This document shows, in pieces, positions 23,904 through 31,725 of a stretch of 33,368 bases of DNA. A model generated the notes under the pieces. The model searched no databases. It was not told where the DNA came from and saw only the letters and a program-made list of their open reading frames with translations. The stretch's first letter is position 1. Every line of letters begins with the position of its first letter. Position numbers and translations under genes: made by a program. The DNA lies in contig CAYTSA010000038.1 of assembly GCA_964440345.1 (NCBI GenBank), positions 1 to 33,368 of the forward strand, written 5' to 3'. Source of the stretch: CAYTSA01 sp964440345. Its GTDB lineage: Bacteria; Desulfobacterota; Desulfovibrionia; Desulfovibrionales; Desulfovibrionaceae.

Positions 23904-26900
23904 TTACGCCGGCGGCGCTATGCGCAGGGCGGTAGTCACTTCACGGCGTTCGCCCATGCGCAAGTACATTTCCTCGCCCAGGGCCTGCACCTTCACGCTC
24001 TTGTCGCCGGGGCCGTCCACGGCCACGGCCACGTAATGGGGCGTGACCTCCAGGGTGTACCATATTTTTCGGAAGCAGAAGGAAAAGCCAAGATATTTCC
24101 AATGGCTGGGCAATTCAGGGTTGATGCGCACAAATCCTTCTGAGAGCTCCACCCCGGCAAAAAACCGAAACACCACGTCCACAGTGCCGGCCATGACGCC
24201 AGTGTGTATGCCTTCTTGGGTGGTGCCGCCCTGGGTGTCGTAGATGTCGCTGCGCATGGACTCCATGAACCAGTTCCAGGCAGTGCGGTCCGGGCGCACG
24301 TAGCTGGAGATGACGGCGTGGACCACCTTTGACAGTGTTGAGCCGTGGCTGGTGCGGTTGACGTAGTATTCGTAGTTGTCCCGCAGCAGCTTGCAGGCGT
24401 CCACGTCGCAGTAGCCCAACTGGTTGAGAATGCGCCGGACTTCCTCTGGCGGCAGCACGTAGAAGGTCATGAGCACGTCAGCCTGCTTGGCGACTTTGTA
24501 GTTGTCCGGCGAGTCGCCTTCGGCTTTAAGGATGCGGTCCATGCGGTGGATGGAGTAGTAGCGCTTGCGATAGTCCTCCCAGTTCAATTCCTTGAGGTCC
24601 ATATAGCCGTCGAACTGGCTGATGATTCCGTCTTCTGTGATGATTACGCGCATTTTGCGGGTCATGTCGCGCCATTTGTCTGTCTCTTGGGGGGTGAACT
24701 GCAGCTTGCCGCGCAGCTCGTCCAGAACCTGTGTGGGCAGCGTGTCCAGCAGTTCGAGTGTGCGCTCCATGAGCCAGACTACCATGATGTTGGTGTAAGC
24801 GTTGTCAGTAAGGCCCAGTTGGCCGGAGCCCGGGAGCTTTTCGTGGAATTCGTCCGGGCCCATGACCCCGGAGATGGAGTAGCGGTCTTCTGCGGGGTTG
24901 TATTCAGCGATGGAGGCCCAGAACCGGGCGATATCCAGCATCATTTCCGCGCCGTAGTTTTTCAGAAAGGATTGGTCGCCGGTACGGTGCACGTGCTCCC
25001 ACACATTGTAGAAAACAGCTATGGAGACGTGCCTCTGCCGTCGGGACAGGTCCGGCCCCCAGCTGTCGTTGGCCGGGTTGTAGTGCACTTCCTGGGTTTC
25101 CTCGCCGCCGTCGTCTGCGGTTTGCCAGGGGTACATGGCGCCTTCGTAACCGTTTTCGCGGGCGTAGTCCCGGGCGGCGTCCAGTCGGCGGTGGCGGTAC
25201 ATAAGCAGAGACCTGGCTGTTTTGGCCAGATGCAGGTCAAAAAAGGGCATGATGTACAGCTCGTCCCAAAAAATGTGGCCGCGATAGGCTTCCCCGTGCA
25301 GGCCTCTTGCGGGCATGCCGGCGTCAAAGCCGGTGTTGTGGGGCGAGGCGGTGACCAACAGGTGGTAGATGTGCAGCCGCAGGGTGCGCTGAACAAAGCG
25401 GTCGCCCACAATGTTCACGTCCACCTTTTCCCACAAGGCTTTCCAGACTTTGACGTGGGGGGTGTACACGCTGCGCCAGGTGGCGGCTTTTTCCAGGGTC
25501 AGCGCGGCCGGCCGCGTGGGGTCGCGGGGCCAGGGGTCCCATTTGTAAGGAGAAGTTTGCACGCTCACCAGCTTGTCCACAGAGTAGGTCATGTTTTCCG
25601 TGGCGTTTATGGTGACTTCTTCCATGATCTTGGCCCGGTCCCGAGAGGTGGATTTTTCCACTTTGAATTCGCGGCCGTCCTCGTAGACCCGGGTTTTGGC
25701 GCGCATGACTATGCGTCTGTCAGAACTGTTGGTCTTGACCAGGAGGAAGATGCCGTCTTCGGTGTCGCCGCCGTCAAGGAATTCCAGATGTTCCTGGTTC
25801 AGGTCCCGGTAGCGGGGCACGCCGTCGTTGATGACGTTGCCGTCCAGACTGGAGCGCACGGTGATGGGGCCGGAGTAGTTGACCGGCGTGACTGAATAGC
25901 GCTGGGCGCAGAGATGGGGCGAGGCCATGGAAACGATGCGCTCGCTGTGGATGCGCGTGATGTGGCCAAAGTTGTCCCGGCAGAGTATGGTCCGGCGCAT
26001 GACCCCGCGGCGCATGTCCAGGGTGTGCTGGTAGTGCAGCAGCTCCAGGGACATGGGGCTGCGGTAAGGCCCGTTGCCTATGCGTAGCTCCATGGCGGTC
26101 CAGTTGGGGCCGTTGACGAAGTCGTTGTTGTAGATGGTCTTGCCGTGCACCTGGGACGGGACTTTGTTGAACAAGCCGGCGATGTAAGTCCCGGGGTAGT
26201 AAGTGAAGGAGGCTTCTTCGCCCTCAAAGGAGCCGCGGGTTCCTATGAATCCGTTGCCCACAGTGGTCAGCGTCTCGCGCAGTTTCTCATCCCCCGGGTC
26301 AAAGCCGTGATAGGTCAGTTCCCATCCGTCTTCTGGAATGCCTTCAAGAAACCAGTTTTCCACCTCTTCAATGGTTATTTCAGCCAGGTCCATGACTACC
26401 AGGTCTGCGCCAAAGCGTTTGAGCAGCAAACCTTCCACAGAGCGGGCCACGCCGAGCACCAGGCCGAAGTTGCCGCGCGAGCCTGCTTGAACGCCGGAAA
26501 TGGCGTCCTCCACCACCATGCATTCGCTGGGCGTCAGGCCCAGGTTTTCCGCTGCGGTAACGAAGATGTCCGGGTCCGGCTTGCCTTTGAGCCCCAGGTC
26601 TTGGGAGACCAGGCCGTCCACCCGGGTGTCGAACAAACTTTCCAGGCCAGCCAGCTCCAGAATGAGCTTGCAGTTGCGGCTGGAGGAGGCAATGCCCACC
26701 TTCACGCCGCGGGAGCGCAGCTCTTTGATCAGGGCCACGGAGCTGTCAAAAACTTCTGGCTTTTTATCCTTGAGGATTTCCTGGAACTCCAAGTTTTTCT
26801 GATTACCCAGGCCGCATATAGTCCGGGAGCCTGGGCCGTTTGAAATATCCCCCCAGTCCAGCATGATGCCCCGTGACTCCAGAAAGGATTTCACGCCTTC

Positions 26901-27098
26901 GAAGCGCGGCTTGCCGTCCAGATATTTTTGATAGTCGTCAGACCTGTCAAACGGCAGAAAAGGTTTGTTCTCTGCTTCGTAGTGCTGTTTCAGGAATTCA
27001 TTGAACATTTTTTCCCAGGCCAGGGCGTGGACCCTGGCTGTATGGGTGATCACTCCGTCCAGGTCGAAGATTGCTCCCTTGAACTCTTCTGCAGGCAT
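23904..27098 (-). CDS. Beta-phosphoglucomutase-like HAD fused to GH65 glycoside phosphorylase
   Basis: 1,064-residue bifunctional protein. Residues 1 to about 245 are a HAD/beta-phosphoglucomutase: nucleophile D12 and general acid D14 in FDLDGVITHT, the IASSSRN motif II, a KGKPDP Lys and VVEDAISGVQAG. Residues about 255-1055 are a GH65 enzyme (maltose/trehalose/kojibiose phosphorylase family): TVGNGFIGTRGSFEGEE, the DELYIMPFF barrel segment, catalytic acid E750 in GPDEFHE, and a beta-sandwich tail. An inverting GH65 phosphorylase releases beta-glucose-1-phosphate, which the mutase domain turns into glucose-6-phosphate, so the fusion would complete the pathway. Disaccharide specificity cannot be read. 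Start at 27098 (GAGAG upstream); good promoter at 27187-27215. A trehalose-phosphatase-like gene lies just upstream. Confidence 0.93.
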   Translation of the reverse strand: MPAEEFKGAIFDLDGVITHTARVHALAWEKMFNEFLKQHYEAENKPFLPFDRSDDYQKYLDGKPRFEGVKSFLESRGIMLDWGDISNGPGSRTICGLGNQKNLEFQEILKDKKPEVFDSSVALIKELRSRGVKVGIASSSRNCKLILELAGLESLFDTRVDGLVSQDLGLKGKPDPDIFVTAAENLGLTPSECMVVEDAISGVQAGSRGNFGLVLGVARSVEGLLLKRFGADLVVMDLAEITIEEVENWFLEGIPEDGWELTYHGFDPGDEKLRETLTTVGNGFIGTRGSFEGEEASFTYYPGTYIAGLFNKVPSQVHGKTIYNNDFVNGPNWTAMELRIGNGPYRSPMSLELLHYQHTLDMRRGVMRRTILCRDNFGHITRIHSERIVSMASPHLCAQRYSVTPVNYSGPITVRSSLDGNVINDGVPRYRDLNQEHLEFLDGGDTEDGIFLLVKTNSSDRRIVMRAKTRVYEDGREFKVEKSTSRDRAKIMEEVTINATENMTYSVDKLVSVQTSPYKWDPWPRDPTRPAALTLEKAATWRSVYTPHVKVWKALWEKVDVNIVGDRFVQRTLRLHIYHLLVTASPHNTGFDAGMPARGLHGEAYRGHIFWDELYIMPFFDLHLAKTARSLLMYRHRRLDAARDYARENGYEGAMYPWQTADDGGEETQEVHYNPANDSWGPDLSRRQRHVSIAVFYNVWEHVHRTGDQSFLKNYGAEMMLDIARFWASIAEYNPAEDRYSISGVMGPDEFHEKLPGSGQLGLTDNAYTNIMVVWLMERTLELLDTLPTQVLDELRGKLQFTPQETDKWRDMTRKMRVIITEDGIISQFDGYMDLKELNWEDYRKRYYSIHRMDRILKAEGDSPDNYKVAKQADVLMTFYVLPPEEVRRILNQLGYCDVDACKLLRDNYEYYVNRTSHGSTLSKVVHAVISSYVRPDRTAWNWFMESMRSDIYDTQGGTTQEGIHTGVMAGTVDVVFRFFAGVELSEGFVRINPELPSHWKYLGFSFCFRKIWYTLEVTPHYVAVAVDGPGDKSVKVQALGEEMYLRMGERREVTTALRIAPPA

Positions 27099-27186
27099 AC
27101 GTGAACTCTCTTTATGTCAGCTTCAGCGGCGTATGGTGCGGCGCGCCATGGCGGTTTGTTTCCCAAGGGTCTCACTGAGGTATTCC

Positions 27187-27215
27187 ATTATACGTGGTAG
27201 CCCAGCTGTTGTGAA
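27187..27215 (-). promoter_or_regulatory. Sigma70-like promoter of the GH65 fusion gene
   Basis: Minus strand TTCACA (27215-27210), 17-base spacer, perfect TATAAT (27192-27187); the leader is about 80 bases to the ATG at 27098. Among the best promoter matches in the window, it shows the fusion gene can be transcribed independently of the upstream HAD gene. Confidence 0.65.
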
Positions 27216-27260
27216 AAGTAAACTCCGCCTGTCCACTATAAGCCTCTGGCGCATTTTCGG

Positions 27261-27320
27261 GTTGCGACAACGCTCGCCCCTGAAACAATAGATAATGGTT
27301 CCAGGAAAACGCATAAGAGC
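27261..27320 (+). repeat. Structured intergenic repeat, copy 2
   Basis: About 82% identical to copy 1 (6759-6818). Hairpin I here is GTTG-CGA-CAAC. Hairpin II is CTGAA(A)C closed by GTTC(C)AG. It shares AACGCTCGC, CCTGAAACAAT, CAGGAAAA and GCATA with copy 1. It lies between the HAD-gene terminator and the GH65 promoter. The strand on which it acts is unknown; as written on the plus strand it is antisense to both neighbours. Confidence 0.65.
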
Positions 27321-27393
27321 TGCCAAATATTTTCAAGCGACGTCACTATCGCGCTGGGGCGGGCCTTGCGCCCGTCCGGAGGCAACTTTTGGC

Positions 27394-27418
27394 AAAAGCG
27401 GGGGCACAGCTTTCCCGC
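27394..27418 (-). terminator. Probable Rho-independent terminator of the HAD gene
   Basis: Minus strand GCGGG (27418-27414), 11-base loop, CCCGC (27402-27398), then TTTT (27397-27394), directly after the TGA at 27422-27420. Short stem and short T-run, so moderate support. Confidence 0.45.
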
Positions 27419-27419
27419 C

Positions 27420-28637
27420 TCACGCCTTGCCCAATCCCACTACAAGCGCGTCCGGCTCTGGAACGATCACCGCGTTCGGGCACAGGCCGCGCACCTTGTC
27501 CGCCAGCTCTTGCTTGCGGGTGACAAAAATAGCCCGCGCGTCCGGGTTCAGTTCCAGGGCTGTCTGCAGCATGGGAACGTCCGAATTGGTGTCCCCGCAG
27601 ACTACGCAGCCGCCGGAAGCCATGTCCAAGGATAATTCCTGGTCCAAAAATCGGACGCCGTCGCCCTTGTCGAAGTCTTTGCCGGCGCCAGGCAGGGTAA
27701 GGATGATTTCTACGTCCAGGCCCGTGTCTTCGATGCGCAGCTGATCGCCGGTCGGGTCCATGTCCGCCACAATCTCCTGAATGGTCCGCAAAAAAGCCTC
27801 GGACTGGCTGGGTGGGATGGAGCCGGCGATGTCCTGCCGGGCCACAGTGGTCTGGCCGAACTTGAACTGCAGGCCGGAGCCAATGAGTGTGAACTGCCGG
27901 TAGCCAGCCTGGTCGGTTATTTCGCGCAGCCGCTGGTTTAGCGCGTTCAGCACGGCCTGTTGCTCGGGAGCAATAGGATAGGACCGGCGTTTGCCTTCCA
28001 GGTCCAAGCATTCCCGGCCCTTGGAGGCCGCCAGATACATGGCGCCGGCCGGAGACACCGTGACGTCTAAGACCCCGGGCGCTTGCAGCGGGGCGGAAGT
28101 GAGCATCACCGCGGCTTTGGCTTTTTTCTGGGCAAAGCGGGTCAGATATACGGCGTTGTAGACTGACTGGATGGAAGACCGATAGCGTCCGCAGTAGTTG
28201 TTTACCGTGCCGTCGCGGTCGGAGACCAGGGAGTTGACCGGCGCAGCGTTGATGCATTCGCGCACGGCTTCCACGTGGGCGCCGAATCCCTCGTGCATGG
28301 CCTCCAGCTTTTCGAGCAAGGCTGCTTCGCCGGCTTCCAGATAGAGGATGTCTTTTCCCAGCTCGCTGATTTCATAGTCCAGCTCCAACTCCATGCCTGT
28401 CTCTTCGTTGACGGCCAGCATGAATCGGCCGGGGTTGGACGGGCTTTTCGGGATGTCCTGGAGCGACTCCAGTCCGTTGCGTAGCGCGGCTACCGTGTCT
28501 TGGCCAACGCCGAAGTCCGGGCCGCCGGCCAGGACGGCGGCGACAATCACCCGGCGCAAGGCGGCTGTCTGGTTCATAAGGTCGTAAAATTGCTGGAGGG
28601 TGCGAATATGTTGTCGGGGAATTGCAGTCTTGTTCAT
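27420..28637 (-). CDS. HAD-family phosphatase resembling trehalose-6-phosphate phosphatase
   Basis: 405 residues. The HAD core begins late, with catalytic D140 and D142 in SDRDGTVNNYCG after an N-terminal helical extension of about 135 residues. The cap and C-terminal part look like the OtsB/Cof group: IGSGLQFKFGQTTVA, LRIEDTGLDVEIILTLPG, FDKGDGVRFL (conserved Lys motif) and the acidic motif IV GDTNSDVPML. Reaction expected: dephosphorylation of a sugar phosphate, most likely trehalose-6-phosphate given the following GH65 gene. No trehalose-6-phosphate synthase is in the window, so substrate remains inferred. The ATG at 28637 has AGGAG 5 bases upstream. The extension is unusual for OtsB and may be a regulatory or oligomerisation part. 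Confidence 0.78.
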   Translation of the reverse strand: MNKTAIPRQHIRTLQQFYDLMNQTAALRRVIVAAVLAGGPDFGVGQDTVAALRNGLESLQDIPKSPSNPGRFMLAVNEETGMELELDYEISELGKDILYLEAGEAALLEKLEAMHEGFGAHVEAVRECINAAPVNSLVSDRDGTVNNYCGRYRSSIQSVYNAVYLTRFAQKKAKAAVMLTSAPLQAPGVLDVTVSPAGAMYLAASKGRECLDLEGKRRSYPIAPEQQAVLNALNQRLREITDQAGYRQFTLIGSGLQFKFGQTTVARQDIAGSIPPSQSEAFLRTIQEIVADMDPTGDQLRIEDTGLDVEIILTLPGAGKDFDKGDGVRFLDQELSLDMASGGCVVCGDTNSDVPMLQTALELNPDARAIFVTRKQELADKVRGLCPNAVIVPEPDALVVGLGKA

Positions 28638-28879
28638 GAGTACTCCTGGTAGTGTAACTGGTATATAAAAGGTCTCATGCTGCGTGCGCCAAAAATCTTA
28701 ACCACTGTAACTGAGGGAGGAGGATTGGGCAAACCCGGGGCGAGGGAAAATTCTATGCTGATGGTTCTAGATCATTTTTCGCTTCAACATTGCAGGAAAA
28801 TGCGCTATCAGTTCCCCAGTGCGCCGGCGCCCCGTTGGCGGCGTGTTGCGCATTACGTTGCGAGCGGAGGTATATCGTT

Positions 28880-29449
28880 ATGGACGAATTGCGGCGCGAA
28901 GCCGCCAGGGAAAAGAGTGTGGACTCCGGCCGTCATGCGCCGCGGTGCAGTTGGCGGCGGATGCCGTCCATGGTCCTTACCTTTGTGCTTATGGCCGTTA
29001 CCTGGGTGGTGCTTTCCGGGCAGTTCGACGCTTTCCATCTTACGCTGGGAGTTATCAGCTGCGGCTTGGTTTCCTATTTTTCCCACGACCTGCTCTTCCC
29101 GTGCGCGGACACGGCCCGCATCACTGGGGTCTGGCTCCGGTTTCTCGTCTATATTCCCTGGCTGATCGTCCAGATATTCAAGGCCAATTTCTGGGTAATG
29201 TACTTGACGTTTCATCCGGACATGCGCAAGAAAATCGACCCGCAGATCATCCGGTTCAAGTCCAAGCTCAAAGACGAGCTGGCCATCGTTACCTTTGCCA
29301 ACTCCATCACCTTGACGCCAGGCACCATTACTATTTCAGTGGACGCGCAGCGGTTTTTCACGGTGCACGCTCTGGACGCCAAATCTGCGGCTGGTTTGCC
29401 TGGGGACATGGAAAATAAAATCGCCTGGGTGTTCGGCGAGGACATTTGA
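28880..29449 (+). CDS. mrpE: Mrp/Mnh antiporter subunit E
   Basis: First gene of the Mrp-type Na+/H+ antiporter operon; 189 residues. The ATG at 28880 has GGAGG 9 bases upstream; a frame open to 28790 has no ribosome-binding site and is not used. Hydrophobic segments near 35-55 and 60-110 are followed by the MrpE-typical cytoplasmic part: FHPDMRKKIDPQIIRFKSKL, ANSITLTPGTITISVD and FTVHALDA. MrpE is an accessory membrane subunit needed for complex assembly. The upstream 242-bp gap separates it from the divergent HAD gene; no strong promoter was recognised in it. Confidence 0.92.
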   Translation: MDELRREAAREKSVDSGRHAPRCSWRRMPSMVLTFVLMAVTWVVLSGQFDAFHLTLGVISCGLVSYFSHDLLFPCADTARITGVWLRFLVYIPWLIVQIFKANFWVMYLTFHPDMRKKIDPQIIRFKSKLKDELAIVTFANSITLTPGTITISVDAQRFFTVHALDAKSAAGLPGDMENKIAWVFGEDI

Positions 29450-29476
29450 GGCTGCTTAAACAAGGTTGAACACATT

Positions 29477-29770
29477 ATGGAAACAGTCTTTTTAGCCTCC
29501 AGCCTGGTGCTGGTCACATTTATGCTGGGATCGCTGTACCGGGGCATAGCCGGGCCCACAGCCGTGGACCGGCTGGTGGGCGTGAACGCCATTGGCGCCA
29601 AGACGGTGGTGCTGCTGGTGCTTATAGGCATGCTTTTTGGCCGCGTGGAAATGTTTGTGGACATAGCGCTGGCTTACGCCATGCTGAACTTCATTGCGGT
29701 GCTTGCCCTGTCCCGATTTTTCTACAAACGCCGGGGACTACAGAGCCAGCCGCCCATGGGGAGGGAGTGA
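29477..29770 (+). CDS. mrpF: Mrp/Mnh antiporter subunit F
   Basis: 97 residues with three predicted membrane helices and the MrpF signature: YRGIAGPTAVDRLVGVNAIGAK (polar/acidic helix break with the conserved Asp), then VDIALAYAMLNFIAVLALSRF. A normal length for MrpF. It overlaps the start of subunit G by one base (TGATG). Accessory membrane subunit of the antiporter. Confidence 0.93.
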   Translation: METVFLASSLVLVTFMLGSLYRGIAGPTAVDRLVGVNAIGAKTVVLLVLIGMLFGRVEMFVDIALAYAMLNFIAVLALSRFFYKRRGLQSQPPMGRE

Positions 29771-30114
29771 TGGCCATAGCAACCACTGCGCTGCTCTGCG
29801 TTGGGCTTCTTTTCTTTTTTGGCGGGGTGGTGGGCATATTCCGGTTTCCGGATTTTTATTCCCGGCTGCACCCGGCCGGCAAGCTGGATACACTTGGCTC
29901 GCTGTGCATGATGCTGGGCCTGGCCTTGTGGACCATGCACCAGCTGACAGTGATACACGTATTGACGGCGCTGAAGATCATGCTCTGCATGGTGTTTATA
30001 TTCATGTCCTCGCCTTCGGCCACGCACGCCATAGTAGACGCCGGCATGCGGGCTGGGCTGCTGCCTTGGACCCGTCAGAGGCCGCAGGAGGACGTGGAGC
30101 ACGAACCGCAGTAA
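29770..30114 (+). CDS. mrpG: Mrp/Mnh antiporter subunit G
   Basis: 114 residues with three membrane helices. Family marks: GIFRFPDFYSRLHPAGKLDTLGSL (the MrpG 'R.pD.y.RlHa..k..tlG' motif) and LLLFLL-like helices. The ATG at 29770 overlaps the F stop by one base; a GTG at 29767 is the alternative. A soluble charged tail rich in Glu/His/Gln ends the protein. Confidence 0.93.
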   Translation: MAIATTALLCVGLLFFFGGVVGIFRFPDFYSRLHPAGKLDTLGSLCMMLGLALWTMHQLTVIHVLTALKIMLCMVFIFMSSPSATHAIVDAGMRAGLLPWTRQRPQEDVEHEPQ

Positions 30115-30133
30115 GTATGGGGAGTATTCGCTT

Positions 30134-30376
30134 ATGTGGCAAATAGACCAAGCTGTTCTTGTGTTGGTGATTATCTGCGCCCTGGGCGCTTTGTCCATCA
30201 AAGACCTGCTGGGCGCGGGTATTCTGTTCGGCGCCTTCAGCTTCATGATGTGTTTGCTGTGGGCGGTAATGGGCGCGGTTGACGTGGCCTTTACAGAAGC
30301 CACTGTGGGGGCGGGCGTGTCCACTGTGCTGTTTGTGGCGGCCATATTCCGCACCACCCGGAGGAGTTCGGATTGA
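30134..30376 (+). CDS. MbhD-like subunit (DUF4040; equivalent to part of the MrpA C-terminus)
   Basis: 80 residues, two to three membrane helices. The sequence IKDLLGAGILFGAFSFMMCLLWAV followed by GAVDVAFTEATVGAGVSTVL is the DUF4040/MbhD pattern, with the conserved acidic TEA motif (D/E in the membrane). In Bacillus-type Mrp this segment is the C-terminal part of MrpA; here it is a separate gene, as in archaeal Mbh/Mrp modules. GGGGAG lies 9 bases before the ATG. It overlaps the next gene's TTG start. Confidence 0.9.
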   Translation: MWQIDQAVLVLVIICALGALSIKDLLGAGILFGAFSFMMCLLWAVMGAVDVAFTEATVGAGVSTVLFVAAIFRTTRRSSD

Positions 30377-31206
30377 AGACCATTGCCTTGCTCTTGACGC
30401 TGCTCACCGGCGGCGCGTTGCTGTACGTTTCGCTCGATTTTCCGGCCTGGGGCGACCCACACTCCCCTGCCAGCGAGCATCTTTCGCCGTATTTTATTGA
30501 GCACACCATGGACGACACCTCCGTGCCAAACATTGTCACCGCGGTGCTGGCCGACTACCGCAGCTTTGACACCATGTTCGAAACTGCAGTGGTTTTTACC
30601 GCGGCCATGGCCTGCTTTCTGCTGCTGCGGCTGCGCCGCACCCGGGAAGAGCAGAACTACGCCCTGTTCCGGCACCAGGAAACAGGCATTGTGCTGCGCT
30701 TTGAGAATACGGAGTCGCTTCCTGACGGTTCTGGCGAGTTTCGGCGCATAGACCGCAGCTGGATTCCGTATGACATTATTACGTCTACGGTGGCTCGGCT
30801 CATCATACCATTCATCCAGCTGTATGCGCTGTACGTGATAGCCCACGGACACCACAGCCCGGGCGGTGGTTTTCAGGGCGGCGTGGTGCTGGGCGCGGCG
30901 CTCATTCTACTGGGGCTGACCTTTGACCTGCGCGAGCTGATAAACCGCATCAGTGAAAAGGCTGCAGGCGTGCTGGTCACCTCCGGAGTGCTGCTTTTTG
31001 CCGGCGTGGGCGCTCTGTGCATGATCTATGGCGATAATTTTCTTGACTACGGCGCCCTGGCGCCCTTGCTGGGGGTCACGCCGGTCTTTGCCCGGTCCCT
31101 GTCCATCCTCATAGTGGAGGTCGGCGTGGCCATGACTGTGATGGCCACCATGGTCATGATCTATAAATATGTCTCGTCCGGCGGCGGTTGCGAGGAGGGC
31201 CTGTAA
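30373..31206 (+). CDS. Fused MbhE + MrpB antiporter subunit
   Basis: 277 residues from a TTG that overlaps the preceding stop by 4 bases (AGGAG nearby). The N-terminal part (about 1-90) matches MbhE, the last part of MrpA: DPHSPASEHLSPYF, then PNIVTAVLADYRSFDTMFET (family 'NvV..Il.dfRg.DTl.E'). A charged linker of about 40 residues follows. The C-terminal part (about 135-270) is MrpB: IIPFIQLYALYVIAHGHHSPGGGFQGG, LINRISEKAAGV, LAPLLGVTPVFARSLSILIVEVGV. In archaeal Mbh and in Bacillus Mrp these are separate proteins or belong to MrpA and MrpB, so this is a fusion. Confidence 0.9.
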   Translation: MKTIALLLTLLTGGALLYVSLDFPAWGDPHSPASEHLSPYFIEHTMDDTSVPNIVTAVLADYRSFDTMFETAVVFTAAMACFLLLRLRRTREEQNYALFRHQETGIVLRFENTESLPDGSGEFRRIDRSWIPYDIITSTVARLIIPFIQLYALYVIAHGHHSPGGGFQGGVVLGAALILLGLTFDLRELINRISEKAAGVLVTSGVLLFAGVGALCMIYGDNFLDYGALAPLLGVTPVFARSLSILIVEVGVAMTVMATMVMIYKYVSSGGGCEEGL

Positions 31207-31209
31207 GCC

Positions 31210-31725
31210 ATGGAGCACTTTTTCAGCGAAGTGATAGCGGCCCGGTTCAACTTTTGGGCTTTTATCGTGCTCATGATGATCGGGCTCTACGCCATGATCG
31301 GCAAGAATAACCTGGTCAAGAAAGTGATTGGCATGAACATCTTCCAGACTGCCATCATCCTTTTCTACGTCTCCACCGCGGTCAAGGAAGGCGCTACGCT
31401 GCCAATCTTGAGCCACGACGCCGCCCACGGCGGGCACGGCGAGGCCCCGGCTGCGCAGGGCGGACATTACATTCCGGATGCAGATACGGCCTATTCCGCC
31501 GCGGAATCCGCCGGTCACGCAGCCGCCGGCGCCGCCCATGCAACCGGACACGCTGTAGTCCAGGCCATAGACTACATCAACCCTTTGCCGCACGTGCTCA
31601 TGCTCACGGCTATCGTCGTTTCGGTGGCGACCCTGGGCGTGGCGCTGGCCCTGCTGCTGAAGATATACCGGGACCACAAGACCCTGGACGAAGACGCCAT
31701 ACTGGAAAGCCTGCGCCATGATTGA
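31210..31725 (+). CDS. mrpC: Mrp/Mnh antiporter subunit C (NuoK-like) with a His/Ala-rich insertion
   Basis: 171 residues, long for MrpC (about 110-115). NuoK-like helices: FIVLMMIGLYAMIGKNNLVKKVIGMNIFQTAIILF near the N-terminus and LPHVLMLTAIVVSVATLGVALALLLKIYR near the end, with the usual acidic C-terminus. Between them, residues about 68-118 form a hydrophilic insert very rich in His, Ala and Gly (eight His), predicted outside the membrane. The start is 3 bases after the previous stop with GGAGG about 12 bases upstream. It overlaps the D subunit start by 8 bases. Confidence 0.92.
   Translation: MEHFFSEVIAARFNFWAFIVLMMIGLYAMIGKNNLVKKVIGMNIFQTAIILFYVSTAVKEGATLPILSHDAAHGGHGEAPAAQGGHYIPDADTAYSAAESAGHAAAGAAHATGHAVVQAIDYINPLPHVLMLTAIVVSVATLGVALALLLKIYRDHKTLDEDAILESLRHD

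Larger units (their letters stand above)
27099..27419. other. 321-bp intergenic region between the two sugar genes
   Basis: Contains, in transcript order (minus strand): a probable terminator after the HAD gene (27394-27418), structured repeat copy 2 (27261-27320), then the promoter of the GH65 fusion (27187-27215). No coding frame is supported. Confidence 0.6.

Noticed and set aside
28638..28879. Promoter pair in the gap between the HAD gene and the Mrp operon
   Set aside because: TATATA-like and TTGG-like boxes occur but with spacings outside 16-18 bases; not strong enough to list.
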